Positions 10,657 through 19,774 of a stretch of DNA of 64,000 nt are shown here, piece by piece; positions within the stretch are counted from its first letter, which is position 1; each line of letters opens with the position of its first letter. This DNA comes from Kaistia hirudinis (lineage in GTDB: Bacteria; Pseudomonadota; Alphaproteobacteria; Rhizobiales; Kaistiaceae): contig NZ_JACIDS010000004.1 of the NCBI RefSeq assembly GCF_014196455.1, forward strand, positions 248,001 through 312,000, read 5' to 3'. The notes under the pieces were generated by a model. That model ran no database searches. It was not told where the DNA came from and worked only from the letters and a program-made list of their open reading frames with translations. A program made the translations under genes and the position numbers.

Positions 10657-11813
10657 GCTCCTTCCTCCGCAGCCTGACTGGCCTCGATCGGCGACAGCGC
10701 CCCCGGCGCCTTGGTTTCGTCCGGCTTCTTGCGGGCCCGCGCCATCAGCGTGCCGACCACGCCCTTGGGCAGGAACAGCGTGACGGCGATGAACAGGCCG
10801 CCGAGGACGAAGAGCCAGTATTCGGCAAGCACGCCGCTCGTGAACCAGGTCTTGCCGAAGTTCACGAGCAGCGCGCCGACGATCGGGCCGATCAGTGTGC
10901 CGCGCCCCCCGACGGCGACCCAGATGACCGCCTCGATCGAATTGGCGGGGGCGAATTCGCCCGGATTGATGATGCCGATCTGCGGCACGTAGAGCGATCC
11001 GGCGACGCCGGCCATCATGGCGGAGAGCACGAAGACGAACAGCTTGTAGCCCTCGACGCGGTAGCCGATGAAGCGGGTGCGGCTCTCGGCGTCGCGGACC
11101 GCGATCAGCACCTTGCCGAACTTCGACGCGATGACGGCGCGGCAGATCAGGAAGCCGAGCGCGAGCGCGAAGGCCGAGGCGAAGAACAGCACGCCGCGCG
11201 TTTCCGGCGCCTGGATGTTGAAGCCGAGAATGTCCTTGAAGTCGGTCAGGCCGTTATTGCCGCCGAAACCCATGTCGTTGCGGAAGAAGGCGAGCAGCAG
11301 CGCATAGGTCATCGCCTGGGTGATGATCGAGAGATAGACGCCGGTGACGCGCGAGCGGAAGGCGAACCAGCCGAAGACGAAGGCGAGCAGCCCCGGCACC
11401 AGCAGCACCATGATGGCAGCGAACCAGAACATGTCGAAGCCGTGCCAGAACCAGGGCAGCTTGGTCCAGTTCAGGAAGACCATGAAATCGGGCAGGATCG
11501 GATTGGCATAGACGCCGCGCGTTCCGATCTGGCGCATCAGATACATGCCCATGGCGTAGCCGCCGAGCGCGAAGAAGGCGGCGTGGCCGAGCGAGAGGAT
11601 GCCGCAATAGCCCCAGACGAGATCCACGGAGAGGGCGAGCAGCGCGTAGCACAGATATTTGCCGACCAGCGCGACGACATAGGTCGGCACATGGAGCGGG
11701 AAGGACGGGTCGGTCAGGCTGAGGAGCGGCAGCGCGATGCCGATGCCGAGGAGCACGGCCAGCACCGCCCAGGTCTTGCCGTCGAGCGCGCGGAAGAAGA
11801 AGGCGGTGATCAT
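10653..11813 (-). CDS. urtC: Urea ABC transporter permease UrtC
   Basis: LivM-type permease of 386 residues with about nine membrane segments. Conserved stretches include DLVWGYCGILSLGHAAFFALGGYAMGMYL and WVAVGGRGTLIGPIVGALLVN. The frame is open further upstream through a repeat element, but MITAFFFRALDGKTW at 11813 fits the usual N-terminus. It overlaps urtD by 4 bases. The 235 bases before it, up to urtB, hold a palindromic repeat. Confidence 0.93.
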   Translation of the reverse strand: MITAFFFRALDGKTWAVLAVLLGIGIALPLLSLTDPSFPLHVPTYVVALVGKYLCYALLALSVDLVWGYCGILSLGHAAFFALGGYAMGMYLMRQIGTRGVYANPILPDFMVFLNWTKLPWFWHGFDMFWFAAIMVLLVPGLLAFVFGWFAFRSRVTGVYLSIITQAMTYALLLAFFRNDMGFGGNNGLTDFKDILGFNIQAPETRGVLFFASAFALALGFLICRAVIASKFGKVLIAVRDAESRTRFIGYRVEGYKLFVFVLSAMMAGVAGSLYVPQIGIINPGEFAPANSIEAVIWVAVGGRGTLIGPIVGALLVNFGKTWFTSGVLAEYWLFVLGGLFIAVTLFLPKGVVGTLMARARKKPDETKAPGALSPIEASQAAEEGA

Positions 11814-11876
11814 GACGTCGCCTTTTGCTGCAATGTTTCGTCGGCTCTTTTGCCGTGACAGTGCGCTGCCCCGGTG

Positions 11877-11992
11877 GCCCCCCTCCCGGCCTCCCCCACA
11901 AGGGGGGAGGAGAAGGAAGAGCATGCGGCATCGATGACGTGCGAGGCCCACCCTCTCCCCCCTTGTGGGGGAGAGCCGGAGAGGGGGGCCGA
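11877..11992. repeat. Palindromic repeat family A, copy 1 (urtB-urtC gap)
   Basis: A composite palindromic element of about 116 bases. One end has an inverted pair around CCTCCCCC-ACAAGG-GGGGAGG, the other a pair around CTCTCCCC-CCTTGT-GGGGGAGAG, followed by a GGAGAGGGGGGC tail. It shares this right-hand module almost base for base with the copy at 21075-21205. It fills most of the gap between urtB and urtC, two co-directional genes. Confidence 0.75.
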
Positions 11993-12048
11993 CATGCGTG
12001 ACGCCGGCTGATCAACGAGACGCATCGCCCGGGCGATCATGATCATGC

Positions 12049-13668
12049 TCAGGCCTCCACCGAGCGGCCCTTCAAGGCGAACAGGCCTCGCGGACGCTTC
12101 TGGATGAACAGGATGATGAAGACGAGCACCAGGATCTTGGCGAGCACCGCGCCGGCATAGGGCTCGAGGAACTTGTTGGCGATGCCGAGCGTGAAGGCGC
12201 CGACCAGCGTGCCCCAGAGATTGCCGACGCCGCCGAACACCACGACCATGAAGCTGTCGATGATGTAGCTCTGGCCGAGATTCGGGCTGACATTGTCGAT
12301 CTGGCTGAGCGCCACGCCGGCAATGCCCGCAATGCCGGAGCCGAGGCCGAAAGTCAGCGCGTCGACCAGCGGCGTGCGGATGCCCATGGAAGAGGCCATC
12401 GGCCGGTTGGCGGTCACGGCGCGGGTCTGCAGGCCGAAGGGCGTGCGCTTCAGCACCAGCATGAGCACCGCGAAAACGCCGAGCGCGAAGACCACGATCC
12501 ACATGCGGTTATAGGTGATCGCGATATTGCCGAGGTCGAAGGCGCCGGACATCCAGGAAGGGTTGCCGACCTCGCGGTTGTTGGGGCCGAAATAGGTGCG
12601 CACCGCCTGCTGCAGGATCAGCGAGATGCCCCAAGTGGCGAGCAGCGTCTCGAGCGGGCGGCCATAGAGGAAGCGGATGACCGAGCGCTCGATCAGCACG
12701 CCGACCGCGCCGGAGACGAGGAAGGCGAGCGGCAGCGCGATGGCGAGCGACCAGTCGAACAGCTCGGGATAGGAATTGCGGATGATCTCCTGCACGACGA
12801 AGGTCGTGTAGGCGCCGAGCATGACCATCTCGCCATGCGCCATGTTGATGATGCCCATCACGCCGAAGGTGATGGCGAGGCCGATGGCGGCGAGCAGCAG
12901 CACCGAGCCGAGCGAGACGCCGTACCAGATGTTCTGGACGCCTTCCCAGAGCTTGAGCTGGCCCTGGATCGAGGCGACGGCATCGGCGGCGGCGCTCTTC
13001 ACGGCGCCATCCGGTCCGCTCGCGGTCGAGGCGAGCATGGCGAGCGCGTCCTGGTCGGCCCGCGTCGACAGCACCGCGATGGCGGCGATCTTGTCGGCGT
13101 CGCCCATGTCGGATTTCAGCACCGCGGCGGCGCGCGCCTCGGTCATGATCTTCTTGACGCCCGGATCGGTTTCCTTGGCGATCGCCTGGTCGAGCAGGGG
13201 AATCTGCGCCGGGTCGCCGCTCCTGAACACGTCGGCGGCGGCCGAGCGGCGCTGCGCGGGATCGGCGCTCATCAGCGTCAGCGATCCCGTGGCGGAGCGG
13301 ACGAGGCCGCGGATCTTGTTGTTGACCTTGATCTTGGTGACGCCGCTGCGCCCGGCCTCGCCGAGCGCTGCGCCGGTCACCGGGTCGGTGAGCGTGAAGC
13401 CGCTGCCGGATTTCGTTGCCTTGACGACGGCGTTGTCGGACTTGCGCACATAGAGATCGCCATTGGAGAGCGCGTCGAGGACGGGCGCGACCTGCGGATC
13501 GCCGGTCGCGGCGAGATCGCCGATCGCCTTTTCGAGCGCGGCATAGTCGCCCTGGCCGAGCGCATTCACCTGCGCCGTCAGGTCGGCGCCGAAGGCCGGG
13601 CGGAGCACGCCGAACAGTGTCAGCGCGATGATGGCGAGAGCTGCAAGCCGGGAAGGGAACGGGCGCAT
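12049..13668 (-). CDS. urtB: Urea ABC transporter permease UrtB
   Basis: A 539-residue LivH-type permease. Unlike LivH it has an N-terminal signal segment (MRPFPSRLAALAIIALTLFGVLRPAFGA) and about 200 extracytoplasmic residues with HEAT-like helical repeats (DPAQIPLLDQAIAKETDPGVKK and similar) before the membrane domain; this extension is normal for proteobacterial UrtB. The membrane part from about residue 245 shows GVMGIINMAHGEMVMLGAYTTF and TANRPMASSMGI. It sits 132 bases downstream of urtA with a hairpin in the gap. Confidence 0.94.
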   Translation of the reverse strand: MRPFPSRLAALAIIALTLFGVLRPAFGADLTAQVNALGQGDYAALEKAIGDLAATGDPQVAPVLDALSNGDLYVRKSDNAVVKATKSGSGFTLTDPVTGAALGEAGRSGVTKIKVNNKIRGLVRSATGSLTLMSADPAQRRSAAADVFRSGDPAQIPLLDQAIAKETDPGVKKIMTEARAAAVLKSDMGDADKIAAIAVLSTRADQDALAMLASTASGPDGAVKSAAADAVASIQGQLKLWEGVQNIWYGVSLGSVLLLAAIGLAITFGVMGIINMAHGEMVMLGAYTTFVVQEIIRNSYPELFDWSLAIALPLAFLVSGAVGVLIERSVIRFLYGRPLETLLATWGISLILQQAVRTYFGPNNREVGNPSWMSGAFDLGNIAITYNRMWIVVFALGVFAVLMLVLKRTPFGLQTRAVTANRPMASSMGIRTPLVDALTFGLGSGIAGIAGVALSQIDNVSPNLGQSYIIDSFMVVVFGGVGNLWGTLVGAFTLGIANKFLEPYAGAVLAKILVLVFIILFIQKRPRGLFALKGRSVEA

Positions 13669-13735
13669 GGTCGGCGGTACCAGTTCGTCTTAAGGAGAAT
13701 TGATCGGCCGGACCGGACTTCTCGTCCGGGAGAAA

Positions 13736-13757
13736 CGGGGGCGGCTCGCCGCCCCCG
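13736..13757 (-). other. Intercistronic hairpin between urtA and urtB
   Basis: A GC-only 9-bp stem (CGGGGGCGG / CCGCCCCCG) with a 4-base loop, 44 bases after the urtA stop on the minus strand, without a T-run. Same position and type as the hairpins after aglE and potF, so probably an mRNA-stabilising or attenuating element that favours the binding-protein transcript. Confidence 0.6.
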
Positions 13758-13800
13758 TCGGTTCAGAGAGGGTCCAAGCAGGATCCGTGCCGGGCTTCGA

Positions 13801-15096
13801 TCAGGAGCCGCCGCACTTTCCGGTCTTGACGTTGAAGTTGCCGCAGGACATCGGGGCGCGCCAATCGGAGATCAGGTCCTTCGAGTCCGGCAGGTAGTCC
13901 GACCACTCGTCGCCGACCACGAGGCCAGGGGTCTGCCAGACGACGTCGAGCTGGCCGTTGTCCTGGATCTCGCCGATATAGACCGGCTTGGTGATGTGGT
14001 GGTTCGGCATGATGGTCGAGAAGCCGCCGGTCAGGTTCGGCACCGAGACGCCGATCAGCGCGTCGATGACGGCGTCGGGCTGCGTCGTGCCGGCCTTCTC
14101 GACAGCGGCGACCCAGGCGTTGAAGCCGATATAGGTGGCTTCCATCGGGTCATTGGTGGTGCGCTTGTCGTTCTTGATGAACGCATGCCACTTCTTGATG
14201 AAGTCCTCGTTCTCCGGCGTGTCGATCGACTGGAAATAGTTCCAGGCGGCGAGATGGCCGACGAGCGGGGCGGTGTCGATGCCGGCGAGCTCTTCCTCAC
14301 CCACCGAGAAGGCCACGACCGGGATGTCCTCGGCCTTGATGCCCTGGTTGCCGAGCTCCTTGTAGAAGGGAACGTTGGCGTCGCCATTGACGGTCGAGAC
14401 GACGGCGGTCTTCTTGCCGGCCGAACCGAACTTCTTGATGGCGGCGACTTCGGTCTGCCAGTCGGAGAAGCCGAACGGCGTGTAGTTGATCATGATGTCC
14501 TCTTCGGCGACGCCCTTCGACTTCAGGTACGCCTCGAGGATCTTGTTGGTCGTGCGCGGATAGACGTAGTCGGTGCCTTCGAGCACCCAGCGCTTCACGG
14601 CGCCGCCTTCCTCGCTCATCAGATAGTCGACGGCCGGGATCGCCTGCTGGTTCGGCGCGGCGCCGGTATAGAACACGTTGCGCTCGCTCTCCTCGCCCTC
14701 GTACTGGACGGGGTAGAAGAGGATCGAGTTCAGCTCCTTGAAGACCGGCAGGACGGACTTGCGGGACACCGAGGTCCAGCAGCCGAACACCACCGAGACC
14801 TTGTCCTGGCTGATCAGCTCGCGCGCCTTCTCGGCGAAGAGCGGCCAGTTGGACGCGGGGTCGACCACGACGGCCTCGAGCTTCTTGCCGAGAACGCCGC
14901 CCTTCTTGTTCTGCTCGTCGATCAGGAAGAGCACCGTATCCTTCAGCGTCGTCTCCGAGATCGCCATCGTGCCCGAGAGCGAGTGCAGAATGCCGACCTT
15001 GATCGTATCGTCCGCGGCAAAGGCGCTCGTCGCGCCGACGGCGATCGTCGCCGCCGTCGCAAGGGCGCCGATTGTCCGGCTCACCTTGTTCAACAT
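13801..15096 (-). CDS. urtA: Urea ABC transporter substrate-binding protein UrtA
   Basis: A 431-residue periplasmic binding protein of the Leu/Ile/Val family (peripla_BP_5). Signal peptide at residues 1-27 (ending AFA-ADD), then the UrtA-type sequence TIKVGILHSLSGTMAISE, GCWTSVSRKSVLPVF and FYPVQYEGEE, and a C-terminus ending GKCGGS. First gene of the operon; its promoter must lie in the 270-base divergent gap up to the sensor kinase gene, which holds a near-perfect palindrome. Confidence 0.95.
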   Translation of the reverse strand: MLNKVSRTIGALATAATIAVGATSAFAADDTIKVGILHSLSGTMAISETTLKDTVLFLIDEQNKKGGVLGKKLEAVVVDPASNWPLFAEKARELISQDKVSVVFGCWTSVSRKSVLPVFKELNSILFYPVQYEGEESERNVFYTGAAPNQQAIPAVDYLMSEEGGAVKRWVLEGTDYVYPRTTNKILEAYLKSKGVAEEDIMINYTPFGFSDWQTEVAAIKKFGSAGKKTAVVSTVNGDANVPFYKELGNQGIKAEDIPVVAFSVGEEELAGIDTAPLVGHLAAWNYFQSIDTPENEDFIKKWHAFIKNDKRTTNDPMEATYIGFNAWVAAVEKAGTTQPDAVIDALIGVSVPNLTGGFSTIMPNHHITKPVYIGEIQDNGQLDVVWQTPGLVVGDEWSDYLPDSKDLISDWRAPMSCGNFNVKTGKCGGS

Positions 15097-15252
15097 GCTT
15101 GAATTCCCCCTGTTGCTTCACGCCGGCCGGCGGGACCGGATGCGGCGATCGTCCATCGTTGAGAGGCTCGAAACGACACGGACGGCTCCCTGGAAGGACG
15201 GAACCCCGCGACGCCCGGCGCAACTCTCGGACGGTTTCCGCACTGCGGCATA

Positions 15253-15268
15253 TACGTCGAACGACGTA
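15253..15268. promoter_or_regulatory. Palindrome TACGTCG-AA-CGACGTA, candidate response-regulator operator
   Basis: A perfect 7-bp inverted repeat with a 2-base centre, in the divergent gap between urtA (157 bases away) and the sensor kinase (99 bases from the GTG used here). Size and symmetry fit a site for a LuxR/NarL-type dimer, and such a regulator is encoded at 18797-19720. It is the most symmetric sequence I noticed in this gap. The link is inference. Confidence 0.55.
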
Positions 15269-15366
15269 GGGTGCGCCGCGGCGGTCCTTCGTGAGCGGTG
15301 CCGCCTTCCTTGCGCTGGCGCGCGGGATCGCTACTCTGGTGCCGCAATCCTAGGCAGGCTTATCGC

Positions 15367-18300
15367 GTGAGCAGGGGAACTTTGGCCGGGCGCCAGCGCA
15401 TCCTTCCGGTGCGCCGGGAATATAACCGCTGGGTGGCCAACCAGACGCTGGAAGACTATGCGCTCCGCTTCACGGCGAAGAGCGCCCGGCGCTGGTCGTC
15501 GCCGCGCGTCGCGCAGACGGCGATCGGCGCCATCTCGTTCCTGGCGCTGGAGGCGATCGGCGGCACGATCACGCTGTCGCATGGCACGGTCAACGTCATC
15601 GCGGCGACGTTCGTCGTCGGCGTGGTGCTACTGCTCACCGGCCTGCCGATCGCGCGCTATGCCGCGCGCTATGGCGTCGACATCGATCTCCTCACCCGCG
15701 GCGCGGGCTTCGGCTATATCGGCTCGACGATCACCTCGCTGATCTACGCCACCTTCACCTTCATCCTGTTCGCCATCGAAGCCTCGATCATGACGACGGC
15801 GCTCGAAATGGCGTTCGGCGTCCCGATCTGGCTCGGCTATGTGCTGTCGGCGGCCGCGGTGATCCCGCTCGTCACGCATGGCATCACCTGGATCAGCCGG
15901 TTCCAGATCGCCACGCAGCCGCTCTGGATCATCCTCAACATCCTGCCCGTCGGCTTCATCCTGTGGCAGGACGGCGGCTCGGTCTCCGACTGGCTGAACT
16001 TCCCCGGCCTCGCGCCGGCGGCGAGCGGGTCGAGCCTCGACCTCGTCGCCTTCGGCGCGTCCTGCTCGGTCATTCTCGGGCTGATGCCGCAGATCGGGGA
16101 GCAGGTCGACATTCTCCGTTTCGTGCCGCCGGCCGGGCCGCGCGGCTGGCGCGACCGCCTCGCCATGCTGCTCGCCGGCGCGGGCTGGATCATCGTCGGC
16201 GCGCCGAAAATGCTGTTCGGCTCCTTCCTCGCGGTGCTGGCGCTGCGCCACGCCGTGCCGGCCGAGCATGCCGCCGAGCCGGCGCGCATGTATGCCGTCG
16301 CCTTCGGCTATGTGCTGCCCTGGCCCGATGCGGTGCTGTTTCTCACCGCCGCCTTCGTGGTGGTGTCGCAGCTCAAGATCAATGTGATGAACGCCTATGC
16401 GGGCTCGCTCGCCTGGTCGAACTTCTTCTCCCGCCTGACGCACAGCCATCCGGGCCGCGTCGTCTGGCTGGTGTTCAACGTCGCGATCGCGCTGCTCCTG
16501 ATGGAGCTCGGCATCTATCGCGCGCTCGAACAGACGCTCGGCCTGTTCTCGGTCGTCGCCGTCGCCTGGCTCGGCACAATCGTCGCCGACCTCGCCATCA
16601 ACAAGCCGCTCGGCCTCTCGCCGCCGGGCATCGAGTTCAAGCGCGCCCATCTCTACGACATCAACCCGGTCGGCGTCGGCTCCATGGGCATCGCGGCCGC
16701 GATCTCGCTCATTGCCGCCGTCGGTCTCCTCGGCGAGACGGCGAAGGCGCTGGCGCCCTTCATCGCGCTCGGCCTCGCGCTCGTCGTCGCCCCGGCGATC
16801 GCCTGGGCGACCGGCGGGCGCTACTACCTCGCCCGCAAGCCGCGCGCCCACTGGATGGAGCGGACCGAGATCCAGTGCACGGTCTGCGAGCATTTCTTCG
16901 AGCCGGAGGACAGCGCCTATTGCCCGGCCTATTCCGGGCCGATCTGCTCGCTCTGCTGCTCGCTCGATGCGCGCTGCCACGACCTCTGCAAGCCGCACGC
17001 AAGGCTGCAGGTGCAGGTCGGCGAGGCCGTGTCGGCCGTGCTGCCGAAGCGGCTGGCGGTGAAGATCAGCCCGCGTATCATCCAGTATTTCGGTATCCTG
17101 ACGCTGTTCATGGGCGTCATCAGCATCGTGCTGCTGCTGATCCACGTCCAGGCGACCTCCTATGGCGGGGCGCATAGCGCCATCATCGGCCAGACGCTCT
17201 GGGCCGCGTTCTTCATCCTGTTGATCGTCTCCGGCATCGCGTCGTGGTTCCTCGTGCTGGCCAATGAGAGCCGCCACGTCGCGCAGGAGGAATCGGCCCG
17301 CCAGACGACGCTGCTGCTCAAGGAGATCAGCGCGCATCAGAGGACCGATGCCGAGCTGCAGCGCGCCAAGGAGGCGGCCGAGGCGGCGAACCTCGCCAAG
17401 AGCCGCTACCTCGTCGGCCTCTCGCACGAGCTGCGCACGCCGCTTAACGCCGTGTTCGGTTATGCGCAGATCCTGGAGCGCGACGAGGCGATCCCGCGCG
17501 CGCGGCGGGGCAATATCTCGGTCATCCGCCGTAGCGCCGAGCATCTCTCCGGCCTGATCGACGGGCTGCTGGAAATCTCGCGCATCGAGGCCGGGCGGTT
17601 GCGGCTGCAGCGCGACGAGGTGCGGCTCGACGATTTCCTCGACCAGATCGTCGACATGTTCCGTTTCCAGGCCGAGGCGAAGGGGCTCGCCTTCCGCTTC
17701 GAGCGGCCGGAGCGGCTGCCCGAGGTCGTTGCGACCGACGAGAAGCGGCTGCGCCAGATCCTCGTCAACCTCTTGTCGAACGCGATCAAATTCACCGAGA
17801 GCGGCGTCGTCACGCTGCGGATCGCCTATCGCAGCCAGATCGCGACCATCACGGTCGACGATACCGGGCCGGGCATCTCCGTGGAGGATCTCGATCGCAT
17901 CTTCGAGCCGTTCGAGCGTGGCACCAGCGCCGCCGCCAAGATGACGCCCGGCACCGGGCTCGGCCTCACCATCACCAAGATGCTGGCCCAACTCATGGGG
18001 GGCGACCTGACCGTCACCAGCGAGGTCGGAATCGGCAGCCGCTTCAATGTCCGTGTGATGCTCGCCGCCATCGACCGGCCGACGCCGTCGCCGGCCCTGC
18101 CGAAGCGGATCTTCGGCTATGAGGGGCCGCGCCGGACGATCCTCGTCGTCGACGACGACGAAGATCACCGCGATCTCGTGCGGCAGATGCTGGAACCGCT
18201 CGGCTTCATCGTGCTCGCCATGCCGGATGGCCCGTCGAGCCTCGCGCTCGCCGCCGACATCCGGCCGGACCTGTTTCTGCTCGACATCTCCATGCCCGGC

Positions 18301-18804
18301 ATGACGGGTTGGGAGCTCGCGGTGCGGCTGCGGGAGGCCGGGCACAGCGCGCCGATCCTGATGGTATCGGCCAATATCGGCGAGATGCAGCCCGAGCGGG
18401 CGGAGGATGCGGTCCATGACGGGGCGCTGCCGAAGCCCTTCGACATGCGCCAGCTGCTCGACCGCATCAAGGCGCTGCTGCGCCTCGAATGGACCGACGA
18501 GGCCGCGGCGCCCCCCAAGGTCGAGGCGGAGGCCGATGCGATCCGCAGTCCGGGGGCGGACCATGTGCGTCAGCTTCTCGATCTCGGCGCGATCGGCTAT
18601 GTCCGGGGCATCGAAGCCAAGCTCGCGGAGCTCGACGGCGTGGCCGGCAACCAGGCCTTCGTCGCCATGCTGCGCGGCCATGTGCGCAGCTTCGATTTCG
18701 GCGGCTATACCGCCGCGCTGGAGCAGTTGATTTCGGAACCCACGGACGCCGGGCGCATGAACGCCGATACGACTGACAGGGAAGCGACGCACGCCAATGG
18801 CTGA
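15367..18804 (+). CDS. NCS1-transporter-like/hybrid sensor histidine kinase fusion
   Basis: A 1145-residue membrane sensor. Residues about 40-490 form a multi-span domain resembling NCS1 (purine/cytosine/allantoin permease) proteins: FLALEAIGGTITLSHG, LLTRGAGFGYIGSTITSL. A cysteine-rich stretch follows (Cys504, 507, 519, 527, 530, 531, 537, 541; CxxC...CxxCC pattern, zinc-ribbon-like), then two more membrane segments, a short coiled coil, a HisKA domain with His687 in LSHELRTPLN, an HATPase_c domain (NLLSNAIKF, DDTGPGIS, GTGLGL) and a receiver domain with Asp973 in LLDISMPG. The start is uncertain: GTG at 15298 is also in frame; GTG 15367 was chosen for a nearby AGGCAGG and because the conserved region begins about VRREYNRWVANQTLEDYALRF. 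Next to urt, it probably senses a nitrogen compound. Confidence 0.85.
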   Translation: MSRGTLAGRQRILPVRREYNRWVANQTLEDYALRFTAKSARRWSSPRVAQTAIGAISFLALEAIGGTITLSHGTVNVIAATFVVGVVLLLTGLPIARYAARYGVDIDLLTRGAGFGYIGSTITSLIYATFTFILFAIEASIMTTALEMAFGVPIWLGYVLSAAAVIPLVTHGITWISRFQIATQPLWIILNILPVGFILWQDGGSVSDWLNFPGLAPAASGSSLDLVAFGASCSVILGLMPQIGEQVDILRFVPPAGPRGWRDRLAMLLAGAGWIIVGAPKMLFGSFLAVLALRHAVPAEHAAEPARMYAVAFGYVLPWPDAVLFLTAAFVVVSQLKINVMNAYAGSLAWSNFFSRLTHSHPGRVVWLVFNVAIALLLMELGIYRALEQTLGLFSVVAVAWLGTIVADLAINKPLGLSPPGIEFKRAHLYDINPVGVGSMGIAAAISLIAAVGLLGETAKALAPFIALGLALVVAPAIAWATGGRYYLARKPRAHWMERTEIQCTVCEHFFEPEDSAYCPAYSGPICSLCCSLDARCHDLCKPHARLQVQVGEAVSAVLPKRLAVKISPRIIQYFGILTLFMGVISIVLLLIHVQATSYGGAHSAIIGQTLWAAFFILLIVSGIASWFLVLANESRHVAQEESARQTTLLLKEISAHQRTDAELQRAKEAAEAANLAKSRYLVGLSHELRTPLNAVFGYAQILERDEAIPRARRGNISVIRRSAEHLSGLIDGLLEISRIEAGRLRLQRDEVRLDDFLDQIVDMFRFQAEAKGLAFRFERPERLPEVVATDEKRLRQILVNLLSNAIKFTESGVVTLRIAYRSQIATITVDDTGPGISVEDLDRIFEPFERGTSAAAKMTPGTGLGLTITKMLAQLMGGDLTVTSEVGIGSRFNVRVMLAAIDRPTPSPALPKRIFGYEGPRRTILVVDDDEDHRDLVRQMLEPLGFIVLAMPDGPSSLALAADIRPDLFLLDISMPGMTGWELAVRLREAGHSAPILMVSANIGEMQPERAEDAVHDGALPKPFDMRQLLDRIKALLRLEWTDEAAAPPKVEAEADAIRSPGADHVRQLLDLGAIGYVRGIEAKLAELDGVAGNQAFVAMLRGHVRSFDFGGYTAALEQLISEPTDAGRMNADTTDREATHANG

Positions 18805-19720
18805 GGTTTCGCGCGCCCGCGACATCGTCCTCGTGGTGGACGATTCGCCCGAGACGCTGAGCTTTCTGACCGATGCGCTGGAGCATTCGGGCGCCACCGT
18901 GCTCGTCGCGACCGAAGGCGCGCGTGCGCTGGCCCTCGTCGAGCGCATCACGCCCGACATCATCCTGATGGACGCGGTCATGCCGGGCATGGACGGTTTC
19001 GAGACCTGCCGGCGGCTCAAGGCCAATGCCGGGCTTTCCCATGTGCCGATCATCTTCATGACCGGTCTCTCCGAGACCGAGCACATTCTGGAGGGCCTCG
19101 AAGCCGGGGGCGTCGACTATGTGACGAAGCCGATCGTGCTCGACGTGCTGCTCGCCCGGATCCGCGTCCATCTCGCCAATGCCCGCACCGCGCAGAGCGC
19201 GCGCATGGCGCTCGATACGGCCGGACGCTATCTGCTCGCCGCCAATCGGGCCGGCGCGATCCTTTGGTGCACGCCGCAGGCGGCAAAGCTGCTGGAGGCG
19301 GCGCTGCCCAACGAGGGCGGCACGATCCACCTGCCGGAGGCGGTGCGCGTGTGGCTCAAGGTTTCCGCCGGCCAGCGCGGCGCTGTCTCGCCGCCGACGC
19401 CGATCACCGTCGAGGGCGGCCGTCAGCTGCAGCTCTCCTTCCTCGGCAGGACGGGCGAGGACGAGTTCCTCTTCCGCCTGACGGCCGATGACGAGAGCGG
19501 CCACGAGGCGGCGCTTCGCCGCCAGTTCGCGGTCACGCAGCGCGAGGCGGAGGTGCTCCTGTGGATCGCGCGCGGCAAATCCAACCGCGACATCGGCGAA
19601 ATCCTCGGCCTCTCGCCCCGCACGGTGAACAAGCACCTGGAAACGATCTACCAGAAGCTCGGTGTCGAAAACCGGGCCTCGGCGGCCATCGTGGCGCTCT
19701 CGGCGATCGGGGAGCGATAG
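18797..19720 (+). CDS. Response regulator, receiver plus LuxR-type HTH
   Basis: A 307-residue regulator overlapping the sensor gene by 8 bases, so surely its partner. Receiver domain at residues 10-125 with phospho-acceptor Asp59 (LMDAVMPGMDG) and Lys in YVTKPI; a middle segment about 130-225 (GRYLLAANRAGAILWCTPQA...) that looks PAS-like; a C-terminal LuxR/NarL HTH at about 240-300 (VTQREAEVLLWIARGKSNRDIGEILGLSPRTVNKHLETIYQKLGVENR). It presumably controls the divergent urt operon or genes for nitrogen-compound use; the palindrome at 15253-15268 is a candidate site. Confidence 0.9.
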   Translation: MAEVSRARDIVLVVDDSPETLSFLTDALEHSGATVLVATEGARALALVERITPDIILMDAVMPGMDGFETCRRLKANAGLSHVPIIFMTGLSETEHILEGLEAGGVDYVTKPIVLDVLLARIRVHLANARTAQSARMALDTAGRYLLAANRAGAILWCTPQAAKLLEAALPNEGGTIHLPEAVRVWLKVSAGQRGAVSPPTPITVEGGRQLQLSFLGRTGEDEFLFRLTADDESGHEAALRRQFAVTQREAEVLLWIARGKSNRDIGEILGLSPRTVNKHLETIYQKLGVENRASAAIVALSAIGER

Positions 19721-19748
19721 GGAGGCGGCGGCGTTAGCGGCGCCGTCT

Positions 19749-19773
19749 GCGCTTCAATCAGGGCATGAAGCGC
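19749..19773. terminator. Hairpin between convergent genes
   Basis: An 8-bp stem GCGCTTCA/TGAAGCGC with a 9-base loop sits 28 bases after the response-regulator stop and immediately before the stop of the convergent oxidoreductase. It has no clear T-run, so any terminator role (possibly for both strands) is tentative. Confidence 0.4.
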
Positions 19774-19774
19774 T

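Noticed and set aside
12835-15102. Open frame of about 755 codons on the plus strand
   Set aside because: Antisense to urtB and urtA, both with full family signatures; the translation is Arg/Asp/Gly-rich without domains.
15097-15366. Sigma-54/NtrC promoter for urtA
   Set aside because: No TGGCAC-N5-TTGC-like element could be found on either strand in this gap.
15628-19086. Open frame of about 1150 codons on the minus strand
   Set aside because: It runs antisense to the sensor kinase and response regulator, has a low-complexity Arg/Asp/Glu/His-rich translation typical of reverse-complement shadows in GC-rich coding DNA, and lacks any domain.
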